From assembly GCF_001591805.1 (NCBI RefSeq), contig NZ_BCVP01000005.1, positions 1 through 64,000 on the forward strand: a stretch of 64,000 bases of DNA, given 5' to 3'. The notes beneath the pieces were generated by a model. That model was given only the letters and a program-made list of their open reading frames with translations, made no database searches and was not told the DNA's origin. Each line of letters opens with the position of its first letter. Within the stretch, counting starts at the first letter, position 1. The DNA is from Neobacillus novalis NBRC 102450 (lineage in GTDB: Bacteria; Bacillota; Bacilli; Bacillales; Cytobacillaceae). Of the stretch, positions 52,904 through 61,052 are shown piece after piece. The position numbers and the translations under genes were made by a program.

Positions 52904-53299
52904 ATGAGAAAAAGCCTTTTCATATTGATTGCCTGCTTAATCCTTTTCTCTTATTCACCTGTTAAAGCTGAAACCGTAACTAAAAATGATGTCCAGTTGC
53001 GTGATGACTTGATTTTCATTTTGCTTTATCCCTCAATTCAACAGGAATTGAAGAAGCAATATGGCGAAATTAAACAAAATTATTGTGGTAATATAACCCA
53101 AATTAAGAAGCTGCCACAAGGCAGTTACTTATTTAATGTCACCGTGCAGGTAACAACATTTGAATGTGCTCACAGTCCCCCACATGATTTAGTGACAATC
53201 ACTTTTAGTAATGAAAAAACCATAGAGTGGCGGGCTATTGATTTCAAAAGAAGAAGGTTAAAGCCAAATGAGATAACTAAATGCAGGCATCCTTTGTAA
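52904..53299 (+). CDS. secreted DUF3888-like protein
   Basis: 131 residues with a signal peptide (about 1-22, KSLFILIACLILF). The mature part LRDDLIFILLYPSIQQELKKQYGE and FNVTVQVTTFECAHSPPHDLVTITF matches the DUF3888 pattern of small exported Bacillus proteins. Function unknown. ATG after TGGAGGA. Confidence 0.75.
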   Translation: MRKSLFILIACLILFSYSPVKAETVTKNDVQLRDDLIFILLYPSIQQELKKQYGEIKQNYCGNITQIKKLPQGSYLFNVTVQVTTFECAHSPPHDLVTITFSNEKTIEWRAIDFKRRRLKPNEITKCRHPL

Positions 53300-53324
53300 A
53301 AGGGTGTTTTTTTCTTCGGTTATA

Positions 53325-53412
53325 TTCTTAAACTGCTTCGTTAGTTCAGCAAGGAAAGGTGACCACAGCAGCGATTTCCTGCTTTTTTACTAACGCACCC
53401 CGTTTACTAAGA
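53325..53412 (+). repeat. cassette-boundary site
   Basis: TTAAACTGCTTCGTTAGTTC then AGCAAGG, hairpin GACCACAGC/AGCGAT, and TACTAACGCACCCCGTTTAC. Confidence 0.75.
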
Positions 53413-53595
53413 ACCAGCCGAAGCGATCATTGCAATACTCCACATTATCAAGGTAAATGATGTTGTAAGCAAGAATGTATTAGCAGTAGTTTTCTCATCA
53501 TTCTTAACTTTTTTCAGTATAGAAACTAAGCTGAGACAAAATATAATGGACAAAAGTGGCATTAAGAAAACCCCAATAAAGAAAAATGCAATCAC
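53407..53595 (-). CDS. small membrane protein, 62 aa (paralogue of 43723-43926)
   Basis: Two membrane segments; FCLSLVSILKKVKNDEKTT and IMWSIAMIASAGS match the other copy closely. GTG 53595 after GGGGGA is preferred. The stop codon lies at the site's right core. Confidence 0.7.
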   Translation of the reverse strand: MIAFFFIGVFLMPLLSIIFCLSLVSILKKVKNDEKTTANTFLLTTSFTLIMWSIAMIASAGS

Positions 53596-53663
53596 CGATA
53601 GTTCCCCCAAATAATTTAAAATATCTCAGTTTAAATTTTATTCCACACATATCCTTACTTTTC

Positions 53664-53815
53664 CTGTTTAACTTTCCTGTTTCTTTAGTTCAACAAAAAA
53701 AAGACCGCCGCAGCGACCTTTAACTTTAATTAATGCACCCTTTAGATTCTTCACAGTAACCCTTCCCTCTGTTGCTTTAAGGAAAAAGCGACCCTTCAAT
53801 TTCGAAGAATCGCAG
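53664..53815 (+). repeat. cassette-boundary sites, two adjoining copies
   Basis: First: TTCTTTAGTTCAACAAAAAA, hairpin GACCGCC/AGCGACC, AATTAATGCACCCTTTAGAT. Second (53760-53815): a degenerate hairpin AAAGCGACCCTTC/GAAGAATCGCAG. Confidence 0.7.
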
Positions 53816-53829
53816 TCCTAACTACTATA

Positions 53830-54945
53830 TTATTTTACTAGTTCGATAATAATGTCATCTAATTTATGTTCTTCTTTAACTGTATTAGGTTTCGCTTGTG
53901 CGTTGGAGTTGTGACTACTTTTAACATGAGGAGTTATTATTAGTTTAGATGCCTTCTGATCCAACTTTTCGAATGTTTTACTCCAATTAATATTGTAAGT
54001 TCCCTCGGCACCTTCTCCTCCGTTTTCTTGACCAGAATAGATATTTCCTAAGTCATCTTTAATTTCTAAATCAACATGCACTCCATCCCAGGTGCTTTGT
54101 ATCAATTCAGAAACTTCTTGATTATAAAAAAGTGTAAAGGACATTGGAGTTATAGATATTTTTTCTACATTTACTTTTACTCCATTTTTTTCTGAGGTAA
54201 TGCCACTCAATATTTGCACTTTACTTTCCGTAGCCTTTACAGAAAAATCAAATTTCCAATCTCCTTTTATCTCTGTCTTATTATCTGGGTTTTTAATACT
54301 GTCAATATTCCATTTAATATCAGCGACATCAAATTTTTCATCTTCCAGATTATTAACAGTTAAAAAGCCCACATATTTATTAGTATCTATTTTAGTTGTT
54401 ATGCCAGTACCTCCCGTTGCGTACATCCCTGATATTCTTGGTAAAGTAAAGTTTGCATTCCCAATATCTTGTTCACTTTCAATGGTATATGTTAGCGTCG
54501 CTGTTTTCCCATCAAAAACAGCGTCATTTATCGTGAATTTAACCCCGTTACTTTCCTTAGTAATATTGATTTCATTTGAATATTTCTTATAGTCATAATA
54601 GAGTCCAATATTTTTTTTCTGTGTATCTTTACTTTCGTTGAAGTCTTCTTTATCAGCACCAGAAAGTCCAGTTGTTCCATGGTCGAAAAATCGGAATATA
54701 TCTTCAATTACTGGAATATTTCCAGCATATGCAGGTAAAGTTACAAAGCTTGTAAGGGATAGTCCGACTAAAATGGATGCTGCCGCAATATTCATTTTCC
54801 ATGCTTTCGTTTGTTTATTCTTTATGATTATCGATTTCTTTAAGGTTCTTTTAACATTAGCTTTTTCTAGGGCACTTACTTCCATTTCCTCAAATTCTAT
54901 CTCATCTAAGTTTACATCATTCAATAATTGGTAAATATCCTTCAT
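53830..54945 (-). CDS. DUF4179-type anti-sigma factor, second copy
   Basis: 371 residues: sigma-binding cytoplasmic part (about 1-45), one membrane segment (about 50-70, AAASILVGLSLTSFVTL), then a large extracytoplasmic beta-rich domain beginning PVIEDIFRFFDHGTTG. It overlaps the sigma gene by four bases. It is only distantly similar to the first pair at 46.0-47.6 kb. Confidence 0.82.
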   Translation of the reverse strand: MKDIYQLLNDVNLDEIEFEEMEVSALEKANVKRTLKKSIIIKNKQTKAWKMNIAAASILVGLSLTSFVTLPAYAGNIPVIEDIFRFFDHGTTGLSGADKEDFNESKDTQKKNIGLYYDYKKYSNEINITKESNGVKFTINDAVFDGKTATLTYTIESEQDIGNANFTLPRISGMYATGGTGITTKIDTNKYVGFLTVNNLEDEKFDVADIKWNIDSIKNPDNKTEIKGDWKFDFSVKATESKVQILSGITSEKNGVKVNVEKISITPMSFTLFYNQEVSELIQSTWDGVHVDLEIKDDLGNIYSGQENGGEGAEGTYNINWSKTFEKLDQKASKLIITPHVKSSHNSNAQAKPNTVKEEHKLDDIIIELVK

Positions 54946-55508
54946 ACGCCATTCTCTCCTAACTTGAGGTTTGTCGTTTGCTTAATGAGCTTCTTTTTCC
55001 CTCTGTAAATTCGATTATCAATAGAAGCTTTGGTTAAACCTAGTTTTATTGATATATCCTCTGACTTTAAACCTAGAAAAAACTTCATGATAAAAATATC
55101 TCTTTCAAGAGGTTCTAGTTGATTTATTAACTTTATCAGTTCATTTTTGTCTTCTATGGAGAGTAATTCTTCTTCTGCGGACTTTTCTACATTAAGTTCC
55201 ATCTTATCTGAGGCTATTTCAATTTGCTTACTAGCTTTTCTGTAATAATCAATAGCTTTAAATTTAGCAATGGCACAAACCCATTTTTTAAAATCATTTG
55301 AATCTCCGTTAAACTTCTTCGAATTGTTCCAGATGGAAAGAAAAATATCATTGATACATTCTTCCATGACACCATTGTTATTTAGAGGACTCAGCACTTT
55401 ATAAGCAATCCCTTTTATCAATGGCAAATACTTATCTACGATAAATTCGAGAGCGTCTTCTTTTTGTCGTTGTAATCGATGTATAAAATTTGATTCATTT
55501 GACCGCAT
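54942..55508 (-). CDS. ECF-type RNA polymerase sigma factor, second copy
   Basis: 188 residues. Region 2 has VMEECINDIFLSIWNNSKKF and KKWVCAIAKFKAIDYYRK; region 4 has LKSEDISIKLGLTKASIDNRIYRGKKKL. It pairs with the anti-sigma gene downstream. A perfect 16-bp palindrome lies just upstream of its start. Confidence 0.9.
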   Translation of the reverse strand: MRSNESNFIHRLQRQKEDALEFIVDKYLPLIKGIAYKVLSPLNNNGVMEECINDIFLSIWNNSKKFNGDSNDFKKWVCAIAKFKAIDYYRKASKQIEIASDKMELNVEKSAEEELLSIEDKNELIKLINQLEPLERDIFIMKFFLGLKSEDISIKLGLTKASIDNRIYRGKKKLIKQTTNLKLGENGV

Positions 55509-55529
55509 GTACCGATTCCCCTTATTTTT

Positions 55530-55545
55530 TGTAAAAGCTTTTACA
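55530..55545. promoter_or_regulatory. 16-bp perfect palindrome upstream of ECF sigma gene
   Basis: TGTAAAAGCTTTTACA, 22 bases ahead of the sigma gene start. A candidate operator; the protein that binds it is unknown. Confidence 0.45.
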
Positions 55546-55740
55546 CCTTATATAACGAATAGAAAATGTTTTTTTCTCGCATTTACAAAAAATCTTTTAT
55601 TTTAATCTAACATAGTGCAAGAGTAATATTATGATTTAAGGAATATGATTTAAGGAATATGATTTCGAAATTTTCATCAATTTGGTTAGTTCCATAATGA
55701 CATTGAGTAAACATTATGGAGATATTGTTCACTCATATCA
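55546..55740. other. intergenic stretch
   Basis: ATGATTTAAGGAAT is repeated directly near 55631-55660. No gene seen. Confidence 0.4.
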
Positions 55741-55830
55741 AAAAGGGACCGCCAAAATGACGGTCCCGTTGTTGAACTAACGCACCCTTTAGCCATCCAT
55801 GAAGCACAAAAATCAGCGCTTCACCACAGA
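55741..55830 (+). repeat. cassette-boundary site, GCCATCC subtype
   Basis: Hairpin GGGACCG-CCAAAATGA-CGGTCCC, then TTGAACTAACGCACCCTTTA and GCCATCCATGAAG with GCGCTTC hairpin. Confidence 0.75.
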
Positions 55831-56005
55831 GAATTAAAGTAGGTTTATTGTGGTCATACTAATTTTGCGACATGAGGTTTAATTTTAGGCTCAGCTTTTT
55901 TAAAAATTATAATTGCTGGGTCTAATATAGCATTGTCTTTTTTAGATTTTCACTGTTTTGTACTTTCATGGTAGTTTAAGTACATTTCTTCACAATGTTA
56001 CTTTG
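55831..56005 (+). repeat. decayed long cassette repeat, third copy, and last array site
   Basis: AGGCTCAGC, TGCTGGGTCTA and ACTTTCATGGTAGTTTAAGT, then ACATTTCTTCACAATG. Matches the order seen at 28.4 and 50.2 kb. Right limit of the array. Confidence 0.6.
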
Positions 56006-56083
56006 AATTCGGGAAGGACGAATCCTAGTGGTCACCGTTCTTTTTTTCACTTTCGAATAATATTTTTATAAGGGGTGTATCTT

Positions 56084-56314
56084 ATGAAGTTATTAATATT
56101 GATTATATTATTGTTATTAATATTTGTTATTTTTTTATTCATTCGAAAGGACAAGGAACAAATATTAGAAAGTTTTTCCCTAGGTGACTTTTTACATCAA
56201 AACAATCCTGAACACAAAGATACAACTATTATCACCAAAATCAACGATTTTTTCGATACTGATAATGATGATGGCAGTGAAGACGGGATTGATGATGGCG
56301 ATGGTGGTGAGTAG
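56084..56314 (+). CDS. small membrane-anchored acidic protein, 76 aa
   Basis: One membrane helix (about 2-22), a short polar linker, and an acidic tail (DTDNDDGSEDGIDDGDGG) that may bind cations or a basic partner. ATG 56084 follows AAGGGG; the reading from 56075 is less likely. No family recognised. Confidence 0.65.
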   Translation: MKLLILIILLLLIFVIFLFIRKDKEQILESFSLGDFLHQNNPEHKDTTIITKINDFFDTDNDDGSEDGIDDGDGGE

Positions 56315-56372
56315 TAATGTACTAGCGATTTTGATTCACAGGGAGAAAAATTAAATTAACACCACGATTTTG

Positions 56373-56408
56373 AGTCCAATTCGCACGCACAAGAATTGGA
56401 CCCCTTAT
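56373..56408 (+). terminator. terminator
   Basis: GTCCAATTC and GAATTGGAC pair around GCACGCACAA, then CCCCTTATTTTT. Confidence 0.75.
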
Positions 56409-56459
56409 TTTTGTTGATATACCAATGTTTAAGAGCAACAGATGTATAAAATAGCAAAT

Positions 56460-56492
56460 AAGCTCAGTGGGAAATTTATTCACTGAGCTTTT
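56460..56492 (-). terminator. terminator, tnsB side
   Basis: AAGCTCAGTG and CACTGAGCTT pair; it lies 3' of the minus-strand tnsB-like gene. Confidence 0.7.
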
Positions 56493-56636
56493 CTCCTGTT
56501 ATGATTTCATTAATTCAACAAAAGTTCCTGTTGTCGTATTAGAGTTAGATGATATTTCTCTGTTAGTCATAAGGAACCTTCCAGTCAATATCCATGCCTA
56601 ATTCTTAGTTGGCATAATTTTCCACCTTTTCTTTTT

Positions 56637-58529
56637 TCACCATTTCCTTTCCTTCCTTTTTTTTTCAAAAGTGACTGCTATTGTCCCTTTTTTCACTTTT
56701 CCAATGATTGCGGTCGAGCTATTTTGTTCCATCCTAGCTTGTTTCTGTCTATCTTTTTTACTTTGAATTTCCTCTTGTGCCTTTTGTACAATTTTGGCTA
56801 TTGCCTCATCAATCTCCCCTATCTTAAAACTTGCTTTTTCTTCTTCTCTCGTTTCATCTACAAATAATTGATGAGCGTACTCACTTAGATTTTGGGAATA
56901 TTCTTGATTGGTGCAAAACACCTCAAGATAGTCCTTATCGAATTCATTGTAAACATAAACCTTTGAAATATCACTAGGGTCATATTTGTAGGTAACTTTC
57001 GTACCTTTCCCTTTCATAACCAATCTAATTTTAAGTTCGCTTAACTCCTTAGATTGGTAAAACAAGTGAGCCTTGCGGATTCCTGTGTTTTGAATAGAAG
57101 ATGTTCCAATTTTCATTAACGCTACCTTCCAATCCAATTTTGTAGAAGGGATTGATGGGGTAAATCCATTTTCCATGGCTTTTTTCCACATTTTTGTTGG
57201 TGCTGGACGATTTAGACTTCTTGGTTTCTGAGAATAAACATCCACAATATAAATATGAAGCAGTTCCAAAAACGAATTTAGATGCATTACAGCGTTTTTT
57301 TCTGGATCGTAATCTCCCTTTTTTAATATGTTAGAGAAAGTTGTACCAGGCAGTTGATGAATTAACCCTTCATTTAATGTTCTAAAATAACGCTCGACAA
57401 TACCCTTTTTCCAAGTGCTTCTAGCTTTTGTGAATTCTAAATTAATGTCTAATTTTAAACATGCATCTATTATGTGCTTACTAGTAAATTCTTTTCCCCT
57501 ATCTACAACTAAAAACTCTGGTAACCCAAAGGCTAACCACTCATTTTTAACACTAGGATAAAGCTTTTTAATATACGTTTTGGGAGAAGAAGCATGCAAA
57601 AGACAATTCATAACGGACACATATGATGGTGGCTCAAACCCAACATAAAAGCCTAAAAGATTTCCTGTAAATTTATCAAAGGCTGTTGTAAGGGTTGGTC
57701 TACCTAGCGGGTAATCATTATCGTCTAACAAGATCAAATCTAATTTAGTGTGATCTACTTCCACTCTTTGTAAAGGGCGATTGGCAGGTTGTAATAACAT
57801 TGCAGACGCAAATTTTTTTCTAGTGGCTTCGTGTCCTAATCTTACTTTATCTCGTTCATACGAATCTGAATCAGTGATTCTTCTTCTTATGGTCGAGATG
57901 GACGGATAAGGGAGTTTTTCGTTCGCCTCATTCTCTTTATTTCTATTATGAATTTCATTCACTACTTCATAATGTACTTTTTTCGGGTTAGCTAATTCTC
58001 TCCTTTTATAAGAAATATTTAATACCTGCTCGATAATTAACTCAACTTCTGTATGCAGCCGTTTTTCTTTAGGAGCAGAATTATGCTTATTACTTACAAG
58101 AGATCGAATATCTCCATCTGATTCTAGAAATGCACCAAGCCAACGGTAGATTGATTTTTCTGAGACTTTGTGACCCAGCTTTTCTAGTTGCTCTATTCGC
58201 CCCTTAATATACGGTTTTAATGTATTATCAGACACAACTAATAGTGGTTCAATTACAAAATGGCGAAATTTGGCACCTTCCTGCTGTTCAATCGGTAGCA
58301 TAGAAAAATCCGAAAAGTCGAAGGTCTTCTTCTGTTTTTCATTTTGATTCTGTAACTCAAGAACCCCTTCTTCCATCCAGTTATAAATGTCCGTGATAGT
58401 AACTTTATTTTTCAAACTTTCGAACTCTAAATCCTTTGTCAAGAAAACATTTGGTTCAATTTCCTCTGTAATTTCAAAGGATCGGTTAAGATGTACATAC
58501 TTTGTTCCTATACCTACATAAATTCTCAT
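56637..58529 (-). CDS. tnsB: TnsB/TniA-type DDE transposase, copy 1
   Basis: 630 residues, intact. N-terminal DNA-binding helices, then an integrase core with the DDE triad in RVEVDHTKLDL, FLVVDRGKEFTS and WKKGIVERYFRTL (about 259, 346 and 383), then a beta-barrel and a basic tail KKKRKERKW. TnsB binds the element ends and joins them to target DNA. Upstream is a remnant of tniQ, and no tnsC follows, so this copy may be an orphan. It is roughly half identical by eye to copy 2 at 63.1 kb. Confidence 0.88.
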   Translation of the reverse strand: MRIYVGIGTKYVHLNRSFEITEEIEPNVFLTKDLEFESLKNKVTITDIYNWMEEGVLELQNQNEKQKKTFDFSDFSMLPIEQQEGAKFRHFVIEPLLVVSDNTLKPYIKGRIEQLEKLGHKVSEKSIYRWLGAFLESDGDIRSLVSNKHNSAPKEKRLHTEVELIIEQVLNISYKRRELANPKKVHYEVVNEIHNRNKENEANEKLPYPSISTIRRRITDSDSYERDKVRLGHEATRKKFASAMLLQPANRPLQRVEVDHTKLDLILLDDNDYPLGRPTLTTAFDKFTGNLLGFYVGFEPPSYVSVMNCLLHASSPKTYIKKLYPSVKNEWLAFGLPEFLVVDRGKEFTSKHIIDACLKLDINLEFTKARSTWKKGIVERYFRTLNEGLIHQLPGTTFSNILKKGDYDPEKNAVMHLNSFLELLHIYIVDVYSQKPRSLNRPAPTKMWKKAMENGFTPSIPSTKLDWKVALMKIGTSSIQNTGIRKAHLFYQSKELSELKIRLVMKGKGTKVTYKYDPSDISKVYVYNEFDKDYLEVFCTNQEYSQNLSEYAHQLFVDETREEEKASFKIGEIDEAIAKIVQKAQEEIQSKKDRQKQARMEQNSSTAIIGKVKKGTIAVTFEKKRKERKW

Positions 58530-58539
58530 GGCTTCCTCC

Positions 58540-58645
58540 TTATTGTGCTAGCTTGCTAGCTTACCAGTTTATTTTCTTTATGGGCGCAACTTCGAAGTTT
58601 TATACGTCGCCTGTGCAACACAATTCCAGTTTATACGACGAATTC
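58540..58645 (-). promoter_or_regulatory. conserved upstream region of tnsB copy 1
   Basis: The minus strand has GTCGTATAAACTGG...GTTGCACA and GACGTATAAAACTTCGAAGT then TGCGCCCATAA, followed by AAGCTAGCAAGCTAGC before the ribosome site. The last unit and GCTAGC strings recur ahead of tnsB copy 2. Candidate promoter or regulator binding region. Confidence 0.5.
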
Positions 58646-58741
58646 ACTATTTTTACAGAGGTATATTATGGAAACCGTTGATATTATTAAAATAATAATA
58701 TAAAATATAATTTTTACAAAAAAAAGAAAAATCCCTTGGTA

Positions 58742-59086
58742 TCACTGACTTTTTCTCCTTTTCATATACTCTTCAAATTCACATTTTTTCACAAAAGTTT
58801 TCCTGCATATACCAGTTAAATAATTCTTTAATTTCCTTCTGTAAATTGCATTTCGAACCAACGATTCCGTAACTCCATATTCTTGTATAAGCTGTTCTAA
58901 AGTCCTAAAAGACTCTTTGATTTGAAGTAAATTCTCTTTATCAAATCGATATGGAAATGCTTTATTGTTTAATTTTTCAACTCTTGGTTTGGTAAACAAA
59001 CCTGCTTCAACCAACTTCAATGTTGTCCTCGCTGTAAAGCCAAATAACCCCGCAACTTGCTTTAATGAAATATTGTAAGAAGCCAT
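58742..59086 (-). pseudogene. tniQ C-terminal remnant
   Basis: 114 residues similar along their whole length to the end of the full TniQ at 61053-62894 (LKQVAGLFGFTARTTLKLVEAG against LKQVSQELKCSERTVLKYVNAG; both end GICRKTxVxKxEFE). The ATG at 59086 has no ribosome site. The N-terminal 500 residues are missing. A separate small DNA-binding protein is an alternative. Confidence 0.7.
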
Positions 59087-59260
59087 GTAGTGATGAGAAA
59101 CTTAGTATTTTTCAATTAAACTTAAATTTAGCTGTTTTTCATTTAAGGATAAACGGAAAAAGCTTAATTCTGATAATTATTATGAAGCTAAATGTATTAC
59201 ATTAAATTAAGATATACCCCATAAATTGGAATAACAGAAGCTTCTTGTTTGGGTGCTATT

Positions 59261-60931
59261 TTAAAATATTCGAAGGTCATTAATAAGAAAGTTCTTTTCT
59301 TTCCAACAATTAGGAGTATATAAAAATTCAAGAGTAGTCCATTGTTTTTTGAAATGATGACCTTTTGAAAATGCTAATAATTTTTTCTTATTGATAGTTA
59401 ACTTTACATGCTCTTTGTTATTTCCAAATAGTTCAAAGTTGCTTAATTGTTGGGTGGGCGGGCAATGAAAAATTGGTTTTGGGTTTCCTATTCCAAAAGG
59501 TTCCAATGCCACTAAGTCTTTAAAAAGTTCAACAGGAAATTTCATCAAATCAAACTGATTAGTATATTGAATCATTGGTTTAATTTCCGAATCATTCATT
59601 ATTGCTAATTGAACTGCTTTCCTAAATAAATCTATTTTCTCTAAATCAATAGACAATCCAGCAGCGCCTTGATGTCCACCGTACTTTTTTAAATACTGAG
59701 AACATTGTTTAATCGGATTTATGATTGAAAAATTAGAACCTTGAACAGTTCTTGCAGAACCAGTCCCCGATTGCGATATCACAATTGTGGGTTTATGAAA
59801 ATTTTCAGCCACTCTCGCAGCAATTATCCCGATAATACCATTGTGGAATTCTCCGTGTACAACGATTATTTTCTCATTATCCCAACCATTTTTTAAAATG
59901 TCTTGTTCAGCCTGTTGGTATTGCTCAGTGGTTAAGGATTGGCGCTTGCGATTGATTGCCATTAATTCTTTTAATTCTTCCTCGCTAGTATCTGTATTCG
60001 TTAATAGCTTTGTTGCTTTATTTGGATCATCAATACGCCCAACAGAATTAAAAATGGGAGCGATTTGAAATCCTATTTTAGTGCTATCAACGTATGAGAG
60101 ATTAAGTAAGCCAAATAATTTCTTTAATACTCGGCTAGGATCGTTATTCATTTTACAAAGACCTAACGAACAAATTACTCTATTTTCACCTTCTAGTGGC
60201 ATTAAATCTGCTATTGTTCCTAAGGTCGCCATTTCAATATAATCATGAAAGTGTTTTTCCCAAGATAAATTGGAAGTTGCTTGAAATAAAGCTTGAACAA
60301 GTTTGAATGCAACACCTGCACCAGAGAGGTTAGTGTAAGGGTATGTGTTATCGAATCTTTTCGGATTGATAAAAGCATAGCAGTTTGGGAATTCACCTAA
60401 AATTTCATGGTGGTCTGTTACAATAACATCAATTCCCTTTTCTTTTGCCATTCTCATAGCCTCATGAGCACTTGAACCATTATCAACTGTGATAATAAGT
60501 GAAACACCCAGATTTGAAATTTCCTCTATTGCTTTAGGTGAAATACCATACCCTTCATGTCTTAGTGGTAAGCGAAAGGACACATTTGCACCAAAGTATT
60601 TTAGGCATTGATGCATAAGTGTCGAAGAACTGATGCCATCTAGATCATAATCGCCAAAGATTAAAATGGTTTCATTTCGTTTCATCGCTTGAATAATCCG
60701 AAATACGGATTTTTTCATATCATTTAACAAAAAAGGATTGTGTAAATCGTTAATGGAAGGATATAAAAAGCTCCAAACTCGCTCTTCCTTATTGATTCCT
60801 TGCTCAAACAATCCATGCATTAAAATAGGTTCGATACAAGTTTGTCGAGCTAAAAAATAAATTATCGACTTATTAGGATGGGAGCATAGTGGAGGACTTA
60901 CTTGCCGCCATATAGTTTGATTTTTAAACAT
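59261..60931 (-). CDS. RecJ-like single-strand DNA exonuclease
   Basis: 556 residues. DHH phosphoesterase motifs are present: FGDYDLDGISSS near 95, ITVDNGSS near 150, VTDHHE near 172, then the DHHA1 domain with GEFHNGIIGIIAARVAENF and KKYGGHQGAAGLSI. It lacks the C-terminal extension of the longer chromosomal RecJ of Bacillus, so it is a second, transposon-borne form. It is divergent from tniQ with 121 bases between. A role in repair after transposition or in defence is possible. Confidence 0.9.
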   Translation of the reverse strand: MFKNQTIWRQVSPPLCSHPNKSIIYFLARQTCIEPILMHGLFEQGINKEERVWSFLYPSINDLHNPFLLNDMKKSVFRIIQAMKRNETILIFGDYDLDGISSSTLMHQCLKYFGANVSFRLPLRHEGYGISPKAIEEISNLGVSLIITVDNGSSAHEAMRMAKEKGIDVIVTDHHEILGEFPNCYAFINPKRFDNTYPYTNLSGAGVAFKLVQALFQATSNLSWEKHFHDYIEMATLGTIADLMPLEGENRVICSLGLCKMNNDPSRVLKKLFGLLNLSYVDSTKIGFQIAPIFNSVGRIDDPNKATKLLTNTDTSEEELKELMAINRKRQSLTTEQYQQAEQDILKNGWDNEKIIVVHGEFHNGIIGIIAARVAENFHKPTIVISQSGTGSARTVQGSNFSIINPIKQCSQYLKKYGGHQGAAGLSIDLEKIDLFRKAVQLAIMNDSEIKPMIQYTNQFDLMKFPVELFKDLVALEPFGIGNPKPIFHCPPTQQLSNFELFGNNKEHVKLTINKKKLLAFSKGHHFKKQWTTLEFLYTPNCWKEKNFLINDLRIF

Positions 60932-61052
60932 ATTTTTTTAATTATCTCCATTTCTAAAAAATTAGTATAAAATAACTATTGACGAAAATCTCCAGTTTTA
61001 TACATACATTCTATTATTCTGGTAATAATAGGAATAAAAGGAGTGATCGGTA
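60932..61052. promoter_or_regulatory. divergent promoter region, recJ-like / tniQ
   Basis: Contains TTGACG at about 60977 followed by AT-rich bases (TTTTATACATACATT), and the tniQ ribosome site AAAAGGAG at 61036-61043. Exact start points cannot be set. Confidence 0.4.

Larger units (their letters stand above)
25800..56005. mobile_element. integron-like cassette array
   Basis: About 35 copies of one site family, all in the same orientation, separate mostly single-gene units, most of them on the minus strand with the site at the 3' end. A tyrosine recombinase lies in the middle. Duplicated and decayed units are present. The name is by analogy: the sites do not fit classical attC, and no cassette excision has been shown. 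Confidence 0.65.

Noticed and set aside
25800..56005. Classical attC sites of a mobile or chromosomal integron
   Set aside because: Cores do not fit the RYYYAAC/GTTRRRY rule and the recombinase lacks the integron-specific insert; only an analogous system is proposed.
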